64,000 nucleotides of DNA from Devosia ginsengisoli. GTDB lineage: Bacteria > Pseudomonadota > Alphaproteobacteria > Rhizobiales > Devosiaceae. The notes beneath the pieces are model-generated. The model was not told the DNA's origin and did no database searches. It saw only the letters and a program-made list of their open reading frames with translations. Below are positions 29,150-36,739 of the stretch, piece by piece (within the stretch, counting starts at the first letter, position 1; every line of letters begins with the position of its first letter). The position numbers were made by a program, and so were the translations under genes. The stretch is taken from positions 2,170,001-2,234,000 of the forward strand of contig NZ_CP042304.1 in NCBI RefSeq assembly GCF_007859655.1. The letters run 5' to 3'.

Positions 29150-29311
29150 ATGACGCACATGGAAATCAAGGCACTGGAGAATGCGGGCCGCACCACGGTG
29201 TGGACCGAGGGCTATGATGGGGAAACCCACTACGGCGACGTGTTCAAGGCCCTGACCCCCGCGCTCTTCATTCTCGCCACCGCTGCCGCCCTGATGCTGG
29301 CGATCCTCTAG
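29150..29311 (+). CDS. small single-pass membrane protein, stress-regulon candidate
   Basis: 53 aa starting at an ATG with GGCGGAG 7 nt upstream. The first ~33 residues are polar (WTEGYDGETHYGDVFKAL); the rest is one transmembrane helix (ALFILATAAALMLAIL) ending at the C-terminus. No family was recognised. An EcfG-type promoter directly upstream puts it in the general stress response with its neighbours. Confidence 0.65.
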   Translation: MTHMEIKALENAGRTTVWTEGYDGETHYGDVFKALTPALFILATAAALMLAIL

Positions 29312-29352
29312 CCAGCAGTTCAAAGCGTCACAAGAACAACAGGAGAGCTACC

Positions 29353-29511
29353 ATGGGTCTCGGTACAATTCTCATCATCATTCTTATTCTGCTGCTGATC
29401 GGCGCCTTGCCCAATTGGGGCTATTCGCGCGGCTTCGGCTATTTCCCGTCAGGCATTCTCGGTGTCGTGCTGATCGTCATCCTCATCCTCGTTCTGATGG
29501 GCCGCATCTAG
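29353..29511 (+). CDS. DUF3309-type small membrane protein
   Basis: 52 aa, with AGGAG 8 nt before the ATG. Two hydrophobic helices flank a short polar turn: MGLGTILIIILILLLIGALP, NWGYSRGFGYFPSG, then ILGVVLIVILILVLMGRI. This pattern is that of DUF3309 proteins. It lies 41 nt after the previous small gene and is probably co-transcribed from the same EcfG promoter. The role is unknown. Confidence 0.82.
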   Translation: MGLGTILIIILILLLIGALPNWGYSRGFGYFPSGILGVVLIVILILVLMGRI

Positions 29512-29530
29512 CACCTCGCCAACCATAACC

Positions 29531-29556
29531 GGCGCCTCACCCAAGTGAGATGCGCC
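29531..29556 (+). terminator. weak stem-loop after DUF3309 gene
   Basis: GGCGC and CTCAC pair with GTGAG and GCGCC around a CCAA loop; there is no U tract. A possible transcript end. Confidence 0.35.
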
Positions 29557-29644
29557 CGCGGGTCGGAAGTTGCCCCACTTTCACCCGCCCCTGTCGCCCC
29601 GATGCCCGGAACCCGCGCATTGGGGCGTCACTTTCCAGAGCCCT

Positions 29645-29669
29645 GGAACCGTGCGGTTTTTCGCACGTT
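29645..29669 (+). promoter_or_regulatory. EcfG-type promoter (GGAAC-N16-CGTT)
   Basis: GGAAC 29645-29649, CGTT 29666-29669, spacer 16 nt, 28 nt before the DUF883-type gene. Confidence 0.8.
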
Positions 29670-29697
29670 GATCATACAACATTGACAGGAGCGTCAC

Positions 29698-30060
29698 ATG
29701 GCTACCACTACCGACCTCGCCCCGGGCCGCAAGCCCGCCGCTGCCCGCGCCGCGCGTGCCAGCAGCAAGGCCCGCGAAGCACAGCTCGAAGATCAGGTCG
29801 CCCAGCTTCAGACCGATATCAAGGCCATCGCCGCCACCCTGGCGCGCTTGAGCAATGACAAGGTCAAGGAAGTCAAATCGGTCGCCAAGAGCGAAGCCCA
29901 TAACCTGCAGCGCCAGGCCGAGCACGTCGTCGAGGACGTACAGGACCAGGCCAGCGCGCTGGAAAAGCAGCTCAAGGATACCATCCGCGAAAAGCCGCTG
30001 ACCGCAGTGGCGAGCGCCGTGGGTATCGGCTTCATTCTCGCTTTGCTGTCCCGGCACTGA
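29698..30060 (+). CDS. DUF883/YqjD-ElaB-like membrane-anchored protein
   Basis: 120 aa. A basic, Ala-rich N-terminus, a long helical coiled-coil-like middle (AREAQLEDQVAQLQTDIKAI ... AEHVVEDVQDQASALEKQL) and a C-terminal glycine-zipper anchor (REKPLTAVASAVGIGFILAL). This matches the ElaB/YqjD/DUF883 family, whose Escherichia coli members are stationary-phase inner-membrane proteins that can bind ribosomes. An EcfG promoter sits just upstream. It is 2 nt from the YqjE-like gene, so they form an operon. Confidence 0.85.
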   Translation: MATTTDLAPGRKPAAARAARASSKAREAQLEDQVAQLQTDIKAIAATLARLSNDKVKEVKSVAKSEAHNLQRQAEHVVEDVQDQASALEKQLKDTIREKPLTAVASAVGIGFILALLSRH

Positions 30061-30062
30061 TC

Positions 30063-30506
30063 ATGAATCTTCTGGCTCCGCTGGCCGCCCTGCTCGGCAT
30101 CGAGGTCGAAGCGATCACCGAACGCGTCCGCAATACGCTCATCATCAACGCGGTGATGATCGGCCTGGCTCTGGCCGGCGTGACCTTCCTGGTAGTGGCA
30201 GGCTTCTTCGCACTCGCCGAGCTCTATGGCGGCATCTACGCAGCACTGATCCTTGCTGCCGCGTTTCTCGTGCTGGCGCTGGCCGTGTTTCTCGGCACGC
30301 GCATCGGCGAAAGCCGCCGTCGGCATGAGCGTGTCGAAAAGCGGCGCTCCAGCGAAACCGGCGCTCTCGTCACGACGGCGGCGCTGACCGCCTTGCCGGT
30401 GCTGCTGAAATCGCCGCTACTGCGCACGATCGGCCTGCCGGCCGCCGCCATTGCCGCCTACCTGCTGGTGCGCGGCGGCAGCGACCATAGTGACGACGCC
30501 GCTTAA
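30063..30506 (+). CDS. YqjE / holin-X-like membrane protein
   Basis: 147 aa with two central transmembrane segments (TLIINAVMIGLALAGVTFLV; AALILAAAFLVLALAVFLG) followed by a basic loop and another hydrophobic stretch. It pairs with the YqjD-like protein as in the yqjDE arrangement of other proteobacteria, and is annotated elsewhere as phage-holin family although no phage genes are here. It ends convergently with the HWE kinase gene, overlapping by 4 nt. Confidence 0.78.
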   Translation: MNLLAPLAALLGIEVEAITERVRNTLIINAVMIGLALAGVTFLVVAGFFALAELYGGIYAALILAAAFLVLALAVFLGTRIGESRRRHERVEKRRSSETGALVTTAALTALPVLLKSPLLRTIGLPAAAIAAYLLVRGGSDHSDDAA

Positions 30507-32026
30507 TCCTGCTCGGCCGGCAACGGCATCCAGATATGGGCCACCACGCCGCCGGGCTCGAAGCTGAGCTTGACCTCGCTGTCGAGCACCTTGGCAAGAC
30601 TGCGCTCGATCAGACGCGCGCCCATGCCATACTCGGCGGGCCTGGACACTTCCGGTCCGCCGCTTTCCCGCCAGGTGAGCGACAGTCCATGCGCCGGCCG
30701 GCGCTTGATTTCCCAGTCGATGCTCACCATGCCCTCGTCGCCCGACCAGGCGCCATAATGGTGGGCATTGGTGGTCAATTCATGCAGGATTAGGCCCAAT
30801 CCCAAGGCATGATCGGCCGGCAGCGTCACGTCCTCACCCCGCACCTCGGCCCGATCAGGGTCGGTACGGAAGCCCGGCCCGAACTGTGAGGCAATGACCT
30901 CATAGAGCTGCACGCCCGACCAATCGCGGTCGGCCAGCAGAACATGCGCATCCGAAATGGTGCGCAACCGGCCGGAAAAGGCCTCGATGAAGTCCTGCGG
31001 ATCGGGGTTCTGCCTTATGGTCTGGCGCGCCACCGACTGGATCATCGCCAGCGTATTCTTTACCCGGTGATTGAGTTCGCGCAGCAGTAACCGCGTATGC
31101 TCGGCACTCTGCCTGCTTTCGGAAATGTCGATGCCGACGCCCATCATGACCAGCGGATTGCCTTCGGCGTCGCGCTGATAGACCCGGCCACGCATGGACA
31201 TCCAGCGCCCGGTCTCGGCTATCCGGGCTTCGGCGCTGAAATCCTCGCCCTCGCGGAAACTGGCTTCAATGCTCGCCTCGATCATGAGCCGGTCGTCCGG
31301 ATGGATCGCCGCCAGCACATTCTCCATGCGCACGGCTTCCCCTTCGGCCAGTTCATACATGCGCCGGAACATGTCGTTGCAGGCCACCTCGCCCGAGCGC
31401 ACATCCCACACCCAACTGCCCACCTTGCCCGCTTCCAGGGTCAGCGCATGGCGCCACTCTTCCCTGACCAGCGCGGCGGCCGTGCGCGCGCGGACCCGCG
31501 CCTCATCCTTGAGCGAAAACAGCGCCGAGGTCAGCCCCGCCAGGTTCACCAACTGCTCGACAAGGCCCGGCTCAACTGTCGCGCGCGGCTTGGTGTCGAT
31601 GACACAAAGCGAGCCCACTTTCTGCCCGTTCACCACCACGGCAACGCCGGCATAAAAGCGAATTCCCGGCCAGCCAGTCACCAGCGGATTATCCTTGAAC
31701 CGGTCGTCGCCCGTCGCATCGAGCACGACAAGTGCATCCTCATCGCCCGGCAGGGCAATGGCATGGGCACAGAACGACGTATCGGTCGGGGACTCGGTGA
31801 TATTGTCGATGCCGAAGCACGCCCGGAACCATTCGCGCTCCTTGTCGATGAGCGTCACCAGGGCAATCTCGGCCTTGAAAATGAATGCAGCGGTCCGGCT
31901 TAGCCGCTCGAAATCAGCATCCGCGTGGCTATCGACCACTTCCAGCGCCGCCAGCACGCTCAAGCGCGCCGGATCATCCACGACCTTCCGCACCGCGTCT
32001 GGAAGGTGAGCCCCCGTATCTGTCAC
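30503..32026 (-). CDS. HWE-type sensor histidine kinase with GAF and PAS domains
   Basis: 507 aa, soluble. A GAF domain (about 25-170, EIALVTLIDKEREWFRACFG, SFCAHAI) is followed by a PAS-3 domain (about 195-305) and an HWE kinase core with His320 in LRELNHRVKNTLAMIQSVAR and an ATPase HELTTNAHHYGAWS. HWE kinases often feed PhyR in the general stress response. An EcfG-type promoter precedes it, so it is probably part of the stress regulon it senses for. Ligand of the GAF/PAS module unknown. Confidence 0.88.
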   Translation of the reverse strand: MTDTGAHLPDAVRKVVDDPARLSVLAALEVVDSHADADFERLSRTAAFIFKAEIALVTLIDKEREWFRACFGIDNITESPTDTSFCAHAIALPGDEDALVVLDATGDDRFKDNPLVTGWPGIRFYAGVAVVVNGQKVGSLCVIDTKPRATVEPGLVEQLVNLAGLTSALFSLKDEARVRARTAAALVREEWRHALTLEAGKVGSWVWDVRSGEVACNDMFRRMYELAEGEAVRMENVLAAIHPDDRLMIEASIEASFREGEDFSAEARIAETGRWMSMRGRVYQRDAEGNPLVMMGVGIDISESRQSAEHTRLLLRELNHRVKNTLAMIQSVARQTIRQNPDPQDFIEAFSGRLRTISDAHVLLADRDWSGVQLYEVIASQFGPGFRTDPDRAEVRGEDVTLPADHALGLGLILHELTTNAHHYGAWSGDEGMVSIDWEIKRRPAHGLSLTWRESGGPEVSRPAEYGMGARLIERSLAKVLDSEVKLSFEPGGVVAHIWMPLPAEQD

Positions 32027-32077
32027 TTCCCGTCCTGACGCTTCTGCAATACCTGAACTTACCGGCTAACTGCCCGT

Positions 32078-32103
32078 AACGTCCTATTCGGGAAATAGGT
32101 TCC
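32078..32103 (-). promoter_or_regulatory. EcfG-type promoter (minus strand, N17)
   Basis: On the minus strand GGAAC (32103-32099), 17-nt spacer, CGTT (32081-32078), about 52 nt before the HWE kinase start at 32026. Confidence 0.78.
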
Positions 32104-32111
32104 AAACATTT

Positions 32112-33029
32112 TTACGCTGTTTCGGCGGGCAAGACGACCTTGGGCAGGACCACCTTGAGCGCGGCCGGATGCATCCTGAGCGTGACCGAGCGATCGAGCT
32201 TGATCAACTCGCCGTCGATCACCGCACGGGCACCCCTTTTCCGCTTGGGAAAGTGCAGCGTCACCTCGGCAATTTCCCTCTCCGAGACCATCGGACTCGC
32301 CCGCCAGGTGCCCATGAACACGTCCATCGCCAGCCTGAGCAGTTCCGAGGTCGAAACCGCCGCCGCAACATAAACGCCCAGCATGCCGGTATTGAGCCTG
32401 TCGGCATGGATCATGCCGTCGCCCAGCGGATTGTTGGAGATCGCAATGCCCGATACGCGGCGCTTTTCGATACCCTTGGGCAGATGGAATTCGGCATCGA
32501 ATTGCGGTGGGTTGATCGCCGCCGCCCCGATCGCCCGCAGGCTCGCCAGCATCTTGCCCACCCGGCTGCCATAGCTCATGTTTTCGCGGATACGCACCAG
32601 CCGCGCATGGATGCCCACCCCGAACTGATGGACGAAGGGCCGGTCATTGGCCGTGGCAATATCCACTGCACCGATGGCGCCGGCGGCCAGGGCCTCCAGG
32701 GCCTCATCCAGCACCAGCGGCACCTTGAGCGCCCGCGCGAACAGGTTCATCGTCCCCACCGGCAATACGGCAAGCGGCATCCCGGTTTCATAGGCGATCG
32801 CCGCGGCCGCGGAAATGGTGCCGTCGCCGCCCCCGGCCATCACGGCATCCACGCCTTCGCTGGTTGCCGCCTCGCGTAGGGCCGCCTCGACCTTGGCGCC
32901 GGCCACGGTCCGGCATTCGAGCTGATGGCCGTACCGCGCAAAGGTCGCGACGGCATGCGCGCAGAATGCGTCGAGATCCATGGTTCGCAGCGTTCCGCCA
33001 TCGCGGTTGAGAACGGCAATGATGTGCAA
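32112..33029 (-). CDS. diacylglycerol kinase-family lipid kinase
   Basis: 305 aa. The DAGK catalytic motif GGGDGT is at 66-71, and PVGTMNLFARALKVP and VDIATANDRPFVHQFGVGIH are typical of bacterial YegS/BmrU-like lipid kinases. It phosphorylates a lipid such as diacylglycerol or sphingoid base at the membrane. The start is a TTG at 33029, 8 nt after AGGAG, and 15 nt after the CHASE3 kinase stop, so it is the third gene of a crp-kinase-lipid kinase operon. Confidence 0.88.
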   Translation of the reverse strand: MHIIAVLNRDGGTLRTMDLDAFCAHAVATFARYGHQLECRTVAGAKVEAALREAATSEGVDAVMAGGGDGTISAAAAIAYETGMPLAVLPVGTMNLFARALKVPLVLDEALEALAAGAIGAVDIATANDRPFVHQFGVGIHARLVRIRENMSYGSRVGKMLASLRAIGAAAINPPQFDAEFHLPKGIEKRRVSGIAISNNPLGDGMIHADRLNTGMLGVYVAAAVSTSELLRLAMDVFMGTWRASPMVSEREIAEVTLHFPKRKRGARAVIDGELIKLDRSVTLRMHPAALKVVLPKVVLPAETA

Positions 33030-33044
33030 GGGGTTTGCTCCTGG

Positions 33045-34457
33045 TCAGCCGGCGTCCGACGACGCGACGTCTTCAATGCCGGGCAGCGACAGGCTGACGC
33101 TCAGCCCACCGCCGTCCCGCCGTTCATAACGCGGTTCGCCGCCAAGCTGGTTGGCCAGCTGCCGGACGATGACCGAGCCCAGCCCGCCCTCGCCCGGATC
33201 GCCGGCAATACCCACGCCATTATCGGCCACGCTGAGCCTGGGCACACCTGTGTCGTCGCGTTTCAGCGCCACGGTGACCGTACCGCCGCGACCGGCGGGG
33301 AAGGCATGCTTGATCGCATTGGTCACTAGCTCGCCGACCAGTATGCCGACCGTAGTCGCGTCGCGCGCACCCACCACGATGGGGTCGAATTGCCCGACCA
33401 GCTCGATATTGTCGGCTTCGCTGGCAGTCGACGCGATGTCTTCCAGCACGGCGTCGAGGAATTCATCGGCGCTGGCGGTCTCCAGGTCGTCCCCCAGCCG
33501 CAGCCGGCGATGAGCCGAGGCGACAGCATGCACACGCGATCGCGCCGCTTCCAGCGCCACCCGCACTTCATCGGATTTGGTGCGCAACAATTGCAGCCCG
33601 AGCAGCGAGGACACGGTGGCCAGCGAATTGCCGATGCGATGGTTCGCATCCTGCAGCAGAGCCTCGACCCGCTGCCGCTCCCGCTCGGCATGCTCGCGCG
33701 CTTCCTCCAGGGCCTGCGTGCGCTCCGCCACATGGGCTTCCAGCACCTCGTTTTCCGTCGCCAGTAACTGCCTGCTCCGCGCCAGCGCGCTGAACTGCCG
33801 TTGGGTGCGGGAAAGCAGCATATAGGCCAGCAGCACGGCACCGGCCAAGGCGACGATGATCGCCCCTACCAGCCAGCGCCGGGACTGGTTGATCTGCCTG
33901 TTGCGATCGAGCAGCTTGCCGTTTTCCTCGCCGATGAACTGCTCCAGCGTGATGCGCAGGCTGTCCACTGCCCGCTCGCCGGTGCGCGACTGGATCAGCA
34001 TCAGCGCCTCGCTCACCCGGTTGGCATCGACCAGCTCGATGGTTCGCGCCATCTTGGCGGTCTTGCCGGCGATTTCGCTGGCGATGGCGCTCACCGTCGC
34101 CGACTGCTCGCTATCGTCGCGTGTCGCGGCAGCCAGTGAGAGCAAGCGCGTATCGATCGAGGCCACGGCCCGCCGATACGGCTCGAGATAGCGCTTGTCG
34201 CTGGTCAGCAGATAGCTGCGCTCGCTGCTTTCCGCCTCGCTGAGCGAAATGGTGAGTTCATGAGCGTGGTTGCGCACTTCATAGGTGTGCAGCACGTCGC
34301 CGATCTGCCGGTCGATGCCCTGCACCAGCACCAGCGCCGCCCCGGCCGCCAGCACGACCAGCGTCAACGATACAAGAACCGCCAGGCGCCGGCCGAAGCG
34401 CCTCTGCGTATCCTGCACCCGGCTGGCCAATCCGCTCGCAATGCTCATCAAGCTCAT
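33045..34457 (-). CDS. CHASE3-domain sensor histidine kinase (HisKA_2 type)
   Basis: 470 aa. TM1 at about 24-46, a ~150-residue periplasmic helical CHASE3-like domain (SEAESSERSYLLTSDKRYLE is its signature), TM2 at about 195-215, then a coiled coil (ATENEVLEAHVAERTQALEE). The HisKA_2 core has His273 in LLQDANHRIGNSLATVSSLL, followed by an ATPase (GELVTNAIKHAFPAGRGG; NGVGI). Kinases of this build include PhyK-like activators of PhyR. It lies downstream of the Crp/Fnr gene in an operon with an EcfG promoter. Confidence 0.9.
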   Translation of the reverse strand: MSLMSIASGLASRVQDTQRRFGRRLAVLVSLTLVVLAAGAALVLVQGIDRQIGDVLHTYEVRNHAHELTISLSEAESSERSYLLTSDKRYLEPYRRAVASIDTRLLSLAAATRDDSEQSATVSAIASEIAGKTAKMARTIELVDANRVSEALMLIQSRTGERAVDSLRITLEQFIGEENGKLLDRNRQINQSRRWLVGAIIVALAGAVLLAYMLLSRTQRQFSALARSRQLLATENEVLEAHVAERTQALEEAREHAERERQRVEALLQDANHRIGNSLATVSSLLGLQLLRTKSDEVRVALEAARSRVHAVASAHRRLRLGDDLETASADEFLDAVLEDIASTASEADNIELVGQFDPIVVGARDATTVGILVGELVTNAIKHAFPAGRGGTVTVALKRDDTGVPRLSVADNGVGIAGDPGEGGLGSVIVRQLANQLGGEPRYERRDGGGLSVSLSLPGIEDVASSDAG

Positions 34458-34542
34458 CTACCCGGCGCCGCCAGCTGCCCGCGGCCTTTCTCCTGCCCCG
34501 CAATGGAGGATGGCGATGGCGGATTTGAGGCTGCAAACCCGC

Positions 34543-35298
34543 TCATATCAGCGGTCTCCGGCGCTCCGGCGGCCCGTCCCAGCCCGCCAGTTCCATCAGC
34601 CCCGATACATCGAGCACCTCGCAGGAGCGATCGAGCCAGCGGATCAGCGAGCGATCGGCAAGCTTGCGCAGCGTCTTGTTGGTATGGACGATGGACAGGC
34701 CCAACGTATCGGCCACATGCATCTGCGTGATCGGCAGGTAGAGATTGCGCGACGAGGTCAGCCCCACCGAGGCGGCGCGGTGGTAGAGGAACGCAATCAG
34801 ATAGGCCGCCCGCTCCATCGCCGTGCGGCGGCCCAGGCTGAGCAGGTGATCGTCCAGCATCCGCTCTTCCTGCGCCGCCAGCCAGGTGATGTCAAAGCCC
34901 AGGCCCGGATGATTGCGGAACAGGTCGTTCAGCCGGTCACGCTGGAACACGCACAGCACCAGCGGCGACAGGGCCTCCACCGAATGCTGCATCTCCCCGA
35001 TCACCGAGCCCTGCAGGCCGACCAGGTCGCCGGGCAGCATGTAGTTCAGGATTTGCCGGCGCCCATCCGGCAGGGTCTTGTAACGGAATGCCCAGCCCGA
35101 CAGCAGGGTGTAGAGATGAGCGCTGTGGCTCCCCTCGGACAGCAGCGTCGTGCCGCTCTCGGCGACCAGTTCGCCCGTCTTGAACGAGGAAATGAAGGTC
35201 AGTTCCATCGGTTCGAATGCGCGGAACCCGGGCATGGCCCGCAGCGGGCATTGCTCGCAGGGCACCCTGCGTCCGGAACTGGGAAGAACGAGGCTCAA
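34543..35298 (-). CDS. Crp/Fnr family transcriptional regulator
   Basis: 251 aa. N-terminal Cys-containing segment VPCEQCPLRAMPGF, cyclic-nucleotide-binding-like barrel (LLSEGSHSAHLYTLLSGWAF, YMLPGDLVGLQGSVIGEMQH) and C-terminal HTH (LPITQMHVADTLGLSIVHTN). The two N-terminal cysteines hint at redox sensing, but a full four-Cys Fnr cluster is not present. An EcfG promoter lies 40-60 nt upstream. It heads an operon with the CHASE3 kinase and lipid kinase. Confidence 0.88.
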   Translation of the reverse strand: MSLVLPSSGRRVPCEQCPLRAMPGFRAFEPMELTFISSFKTGELVAESGTTLLSEGSHSAHLYTLLSGWAFRYKTLPDGRRQILNYMLPGDLVGLQGSVIGEMQHSVEALSPLVLCVFQRDRLNDLFRNHPGLGFDITWLAAQEERMLDDHLLSLGRRTAMERAAYLIAFLYHRAASVGLTSSRNLYLPITQMHVADTLGLSIVHTNKTLRKLADRSLIRWLDRSCEVLDVSGLMELAGWDGPPERRRPLI

Positions 35299-35335
35299 GC
35301 AGCACCATCGACGCTGAAATGGATGTCACCACGCC

Positions 35336-35360
35336 AACGCAATGCGACACAACCCGTTCC
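35336..35360 (-). promoter_or_regulatory. EcfG-type promoter (minus strand, N16)
   Basis: Minus-strand GGAAC (35360-35356), 16-nt spacer, CGTT (35339-35336), 38 nt before the Crp/Fnr gene start. Confidence 0.8.
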
Positions 35361-35431
35361 CGGACATGTCAAACTTAAATGACAGTTGCCTCGATTGAGC
35401 GCCATCAGTGGCCAAAAGGTTGCGGAAACAC

Positions 35432-35800
35432 ATGCTCAACGGCCGGACTGCGCTTATCGTTGAAGAAGAGTTCCTGATCGCGCTGGATGTTCAGCGCATG
35501 CTCGAAACGCTGGGCGTGGGCCAGACCCTGTTCGCCCGCATGCCGGCCGAGGCCGAACAATTGCGCGCCCGTTGGCCCGAAATCGCCATTGCCATCATCG
35601 AAGCCCGCATGGGTGATCCCCTGGCCATGCAACTGGCAAAGGACCTGGCGGCCGCGCGCATCCCGATCGTGCTCGTCACCGGCGACCTTGACGTGCAGCA
35701 TAGCTTTGCCGACCGGCCTGATCTGCCGGTCGTCATCAAGCCGGTGCCGGAAGGCGCCCTGGCGGACGCTGTCCGCCAGGCGCTTGCCGTTCACTCCTAG
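35432..35800 (+). CDS. atypical receiver-domain protein, phospho-acceptor Asp replaced by Glu
   Basis: 122 aa from the ATG at 35432 (a GTG at 35408 is also possible). It is a stand-alone response-regulator fold: acidic pair EE(E) at 11-13 (LIVEEEFLIALDVQRML), Thr83 in LVTGD and the conserved Lys103 in VIKPV. The position of the phosphorylated Asp is Glu57 in AIIEARMGD. It may therefore be locked in an active-like state or act by binding. It lies between the Crp/Fnr gene and ecfG, convergent with ecfG (4-nt overlap). No output domain. Confidence 0.82.
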   Translation: MLNGRTALIVEEEFLIALDVQRMLETLGVGQTLFARMPAEAEQLRARWPEIAIAIIEARMGDPLAMQLAKDLAAARIPIVLVTGDLDVQHSFADRPDLPVVIKPVPEGALADAVRQALAVHS

Positions 35801-36351
35801 AACGAATGATTATTCGTGGTGACCTGCGCCGAGACCGCGTCCGGGCCGTAATCGGCCTCGCCGCTGATCTTGAGGATATCCTGCAGTCGCGTGCGGGCCC
35901 GGCTCACCCGGCTCTTCATCGTGCCCACGGCACAATCGCAAATCTCCGCCGCCTCTTCATAGGAAAAGCCGGAGGCGCCGATGAGGATGACCGCTTCGCG
36001 CTGGTCGTCGGGCAATTGGGCCAGGGCTTTCTTGAAGTCCTGCATGTCCATCGAGCCATACTGTGCCGGATGCACCGACAGCCGCTCGGTGAAGATGCCG
36101 TCGCTATCCTGCACCTCACGGCCGCGCTTGCGCATCTGGCTATAGAATTCGTTGCGCAGGATGGTGAAGAGCCAGGCCTTGATATTGGTGCCCATTTCGA
36201 AGCTGGACTGCTTGGCCCAGGCCTTCATCACGGTGTCCTGCACCAGGTCGTCTGCCTTGTCATGCTTGCCGGTCAGCGACACGGCGAAGGCGCGCAGGCT
36301 GGGCAGCGTCGCCAGCATCTCGCGCTTGAACGTCGTTGGTTCTCCGGTCAC
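35797..36351 (-). CDS. ecfG: general stress sigma factor EcfG
   Basis: 184 aa from the GTG at 36351, which has GGGGAG 7 nt upstream inside the end of nepR; an in-frame ATG at 36378 overlapping nepR is the alternative. Region 2 (FAVSLTGKHDKADDLVQDTV, MKAWAKQSSFEMGTNIKAWL) and region 4 (LPDDQREAVILIGASGFSYE, EAAEICDCAVGTMKSRVSRA) are those of the EcfG (ECF15) group. It directs RNA polymerase to GGAAC-N16/17-CGTT promoters and is held by NepR until PhyR is phosphorylated. Co-transcribed with nepR. Confidence 0.93.
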   Translation of the reverse strand: MTGEPTTFKREMLATLPSLRAFAVSLTGKHDKADDLVQDTVMKAWAKQSSFEMGTNIKAWLFTILRNEFYSQMRKRGREVQDSDGIFTERLSVHPAQYGSMDMQDFKKALAQLPDDQREAVILIGASGFSYEEAAEICDCAVGTMKSRVSRARTRLQDILKISGEADYGPDAVSAQVTTNNHSF

Positions 36352-36355
36352 GCCG

Positions 36356-36577
36356 TCACTCCCCGTCACGGCCAGCATTCTTGGTCTTTTGCGCCTGCTC
36401 GGCGCTATCAAGCTTTTCCAGCAGATCGAGCAGTTGATCGGGGACGCCTTCGTCCTGGACCGCTCCGTATAGCGCGCGCAGCCGTGCGCCAATGTCCGTA
36501 TTCGGACCCAGCCCGTCGTCTGCCCGCACCGCCTGCGTCCGCATACGTTGCTGGGTCACCAGTTTTTCCTTCATCAT
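36356..36577 (-). CDS. nepR: anti-sigma factor NepR
   Basis: 73 aa. The conserved core IGARLRALYGAVQDEGVPDQ followed by LLDLLEKLD is the NepR helix pair that binds EcfG or, competitively, the sigma-like domain of phosphorylated PhyR. It directly precedes ecfG on the minus strand and is divergent from phyR, the standard arrangement in Hyphomicrobiales. Confidence 0.93.
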   Translation of the reverse strand: MMKEKLVTQQRMRTQAVRADDGLGPNTDIGARLRALYGAVQDEGVPDQLLDLLEKLDSAEQAQKTKNAGRDGE

Positions 36578-36629
36578 GCCGTGTTCTGACCGCCAGAGTG
36601 TTGTGCGTTATGCCGTATTTGGCGATCTT

Positions 36630-36654
36630 AATGCGTGCCAGTCAAAAAAGTTCC
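36630..36654 (-). promoter_or_regulatory. possible weak EcfG-type promoter of nepR-ecfG
   Basis: Minus-strand GGAAC (36654-36650), 16-nt spacer and CATT (36633-36630) in place of CGTT, 53 nt before nepR. One mismatch in the -10 element makes it a weaker candidate for autoregulation. Confidence 0.45.
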
Positions 36655-36663
36655 GCGAAACCG

Positions 36664-36689
36664 GGAACTTTTGGTAGCGAAACCTCGTT
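36664..36689 (+). promoter_or_regulatory. EcfG-type promoter of phyR (N17)
   Basis: GGAAC 36664-36668, 17-nt spacer, CGTT 36686-36689, 50 nt before the phyR start. Confidence 0.82.
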
Positions 36690-36739
36690 TTCCGGTTTCG
36701 TGTAATCACGAGCCGAAAGCGTCACTGGGAGTTCACTTA

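Noticed and set aside
30063..30506. Phage holin suggesting a prophage
   Set aside because: The gene pairs with a YqjD-like partner and a stress promoter; no phage genes are near.
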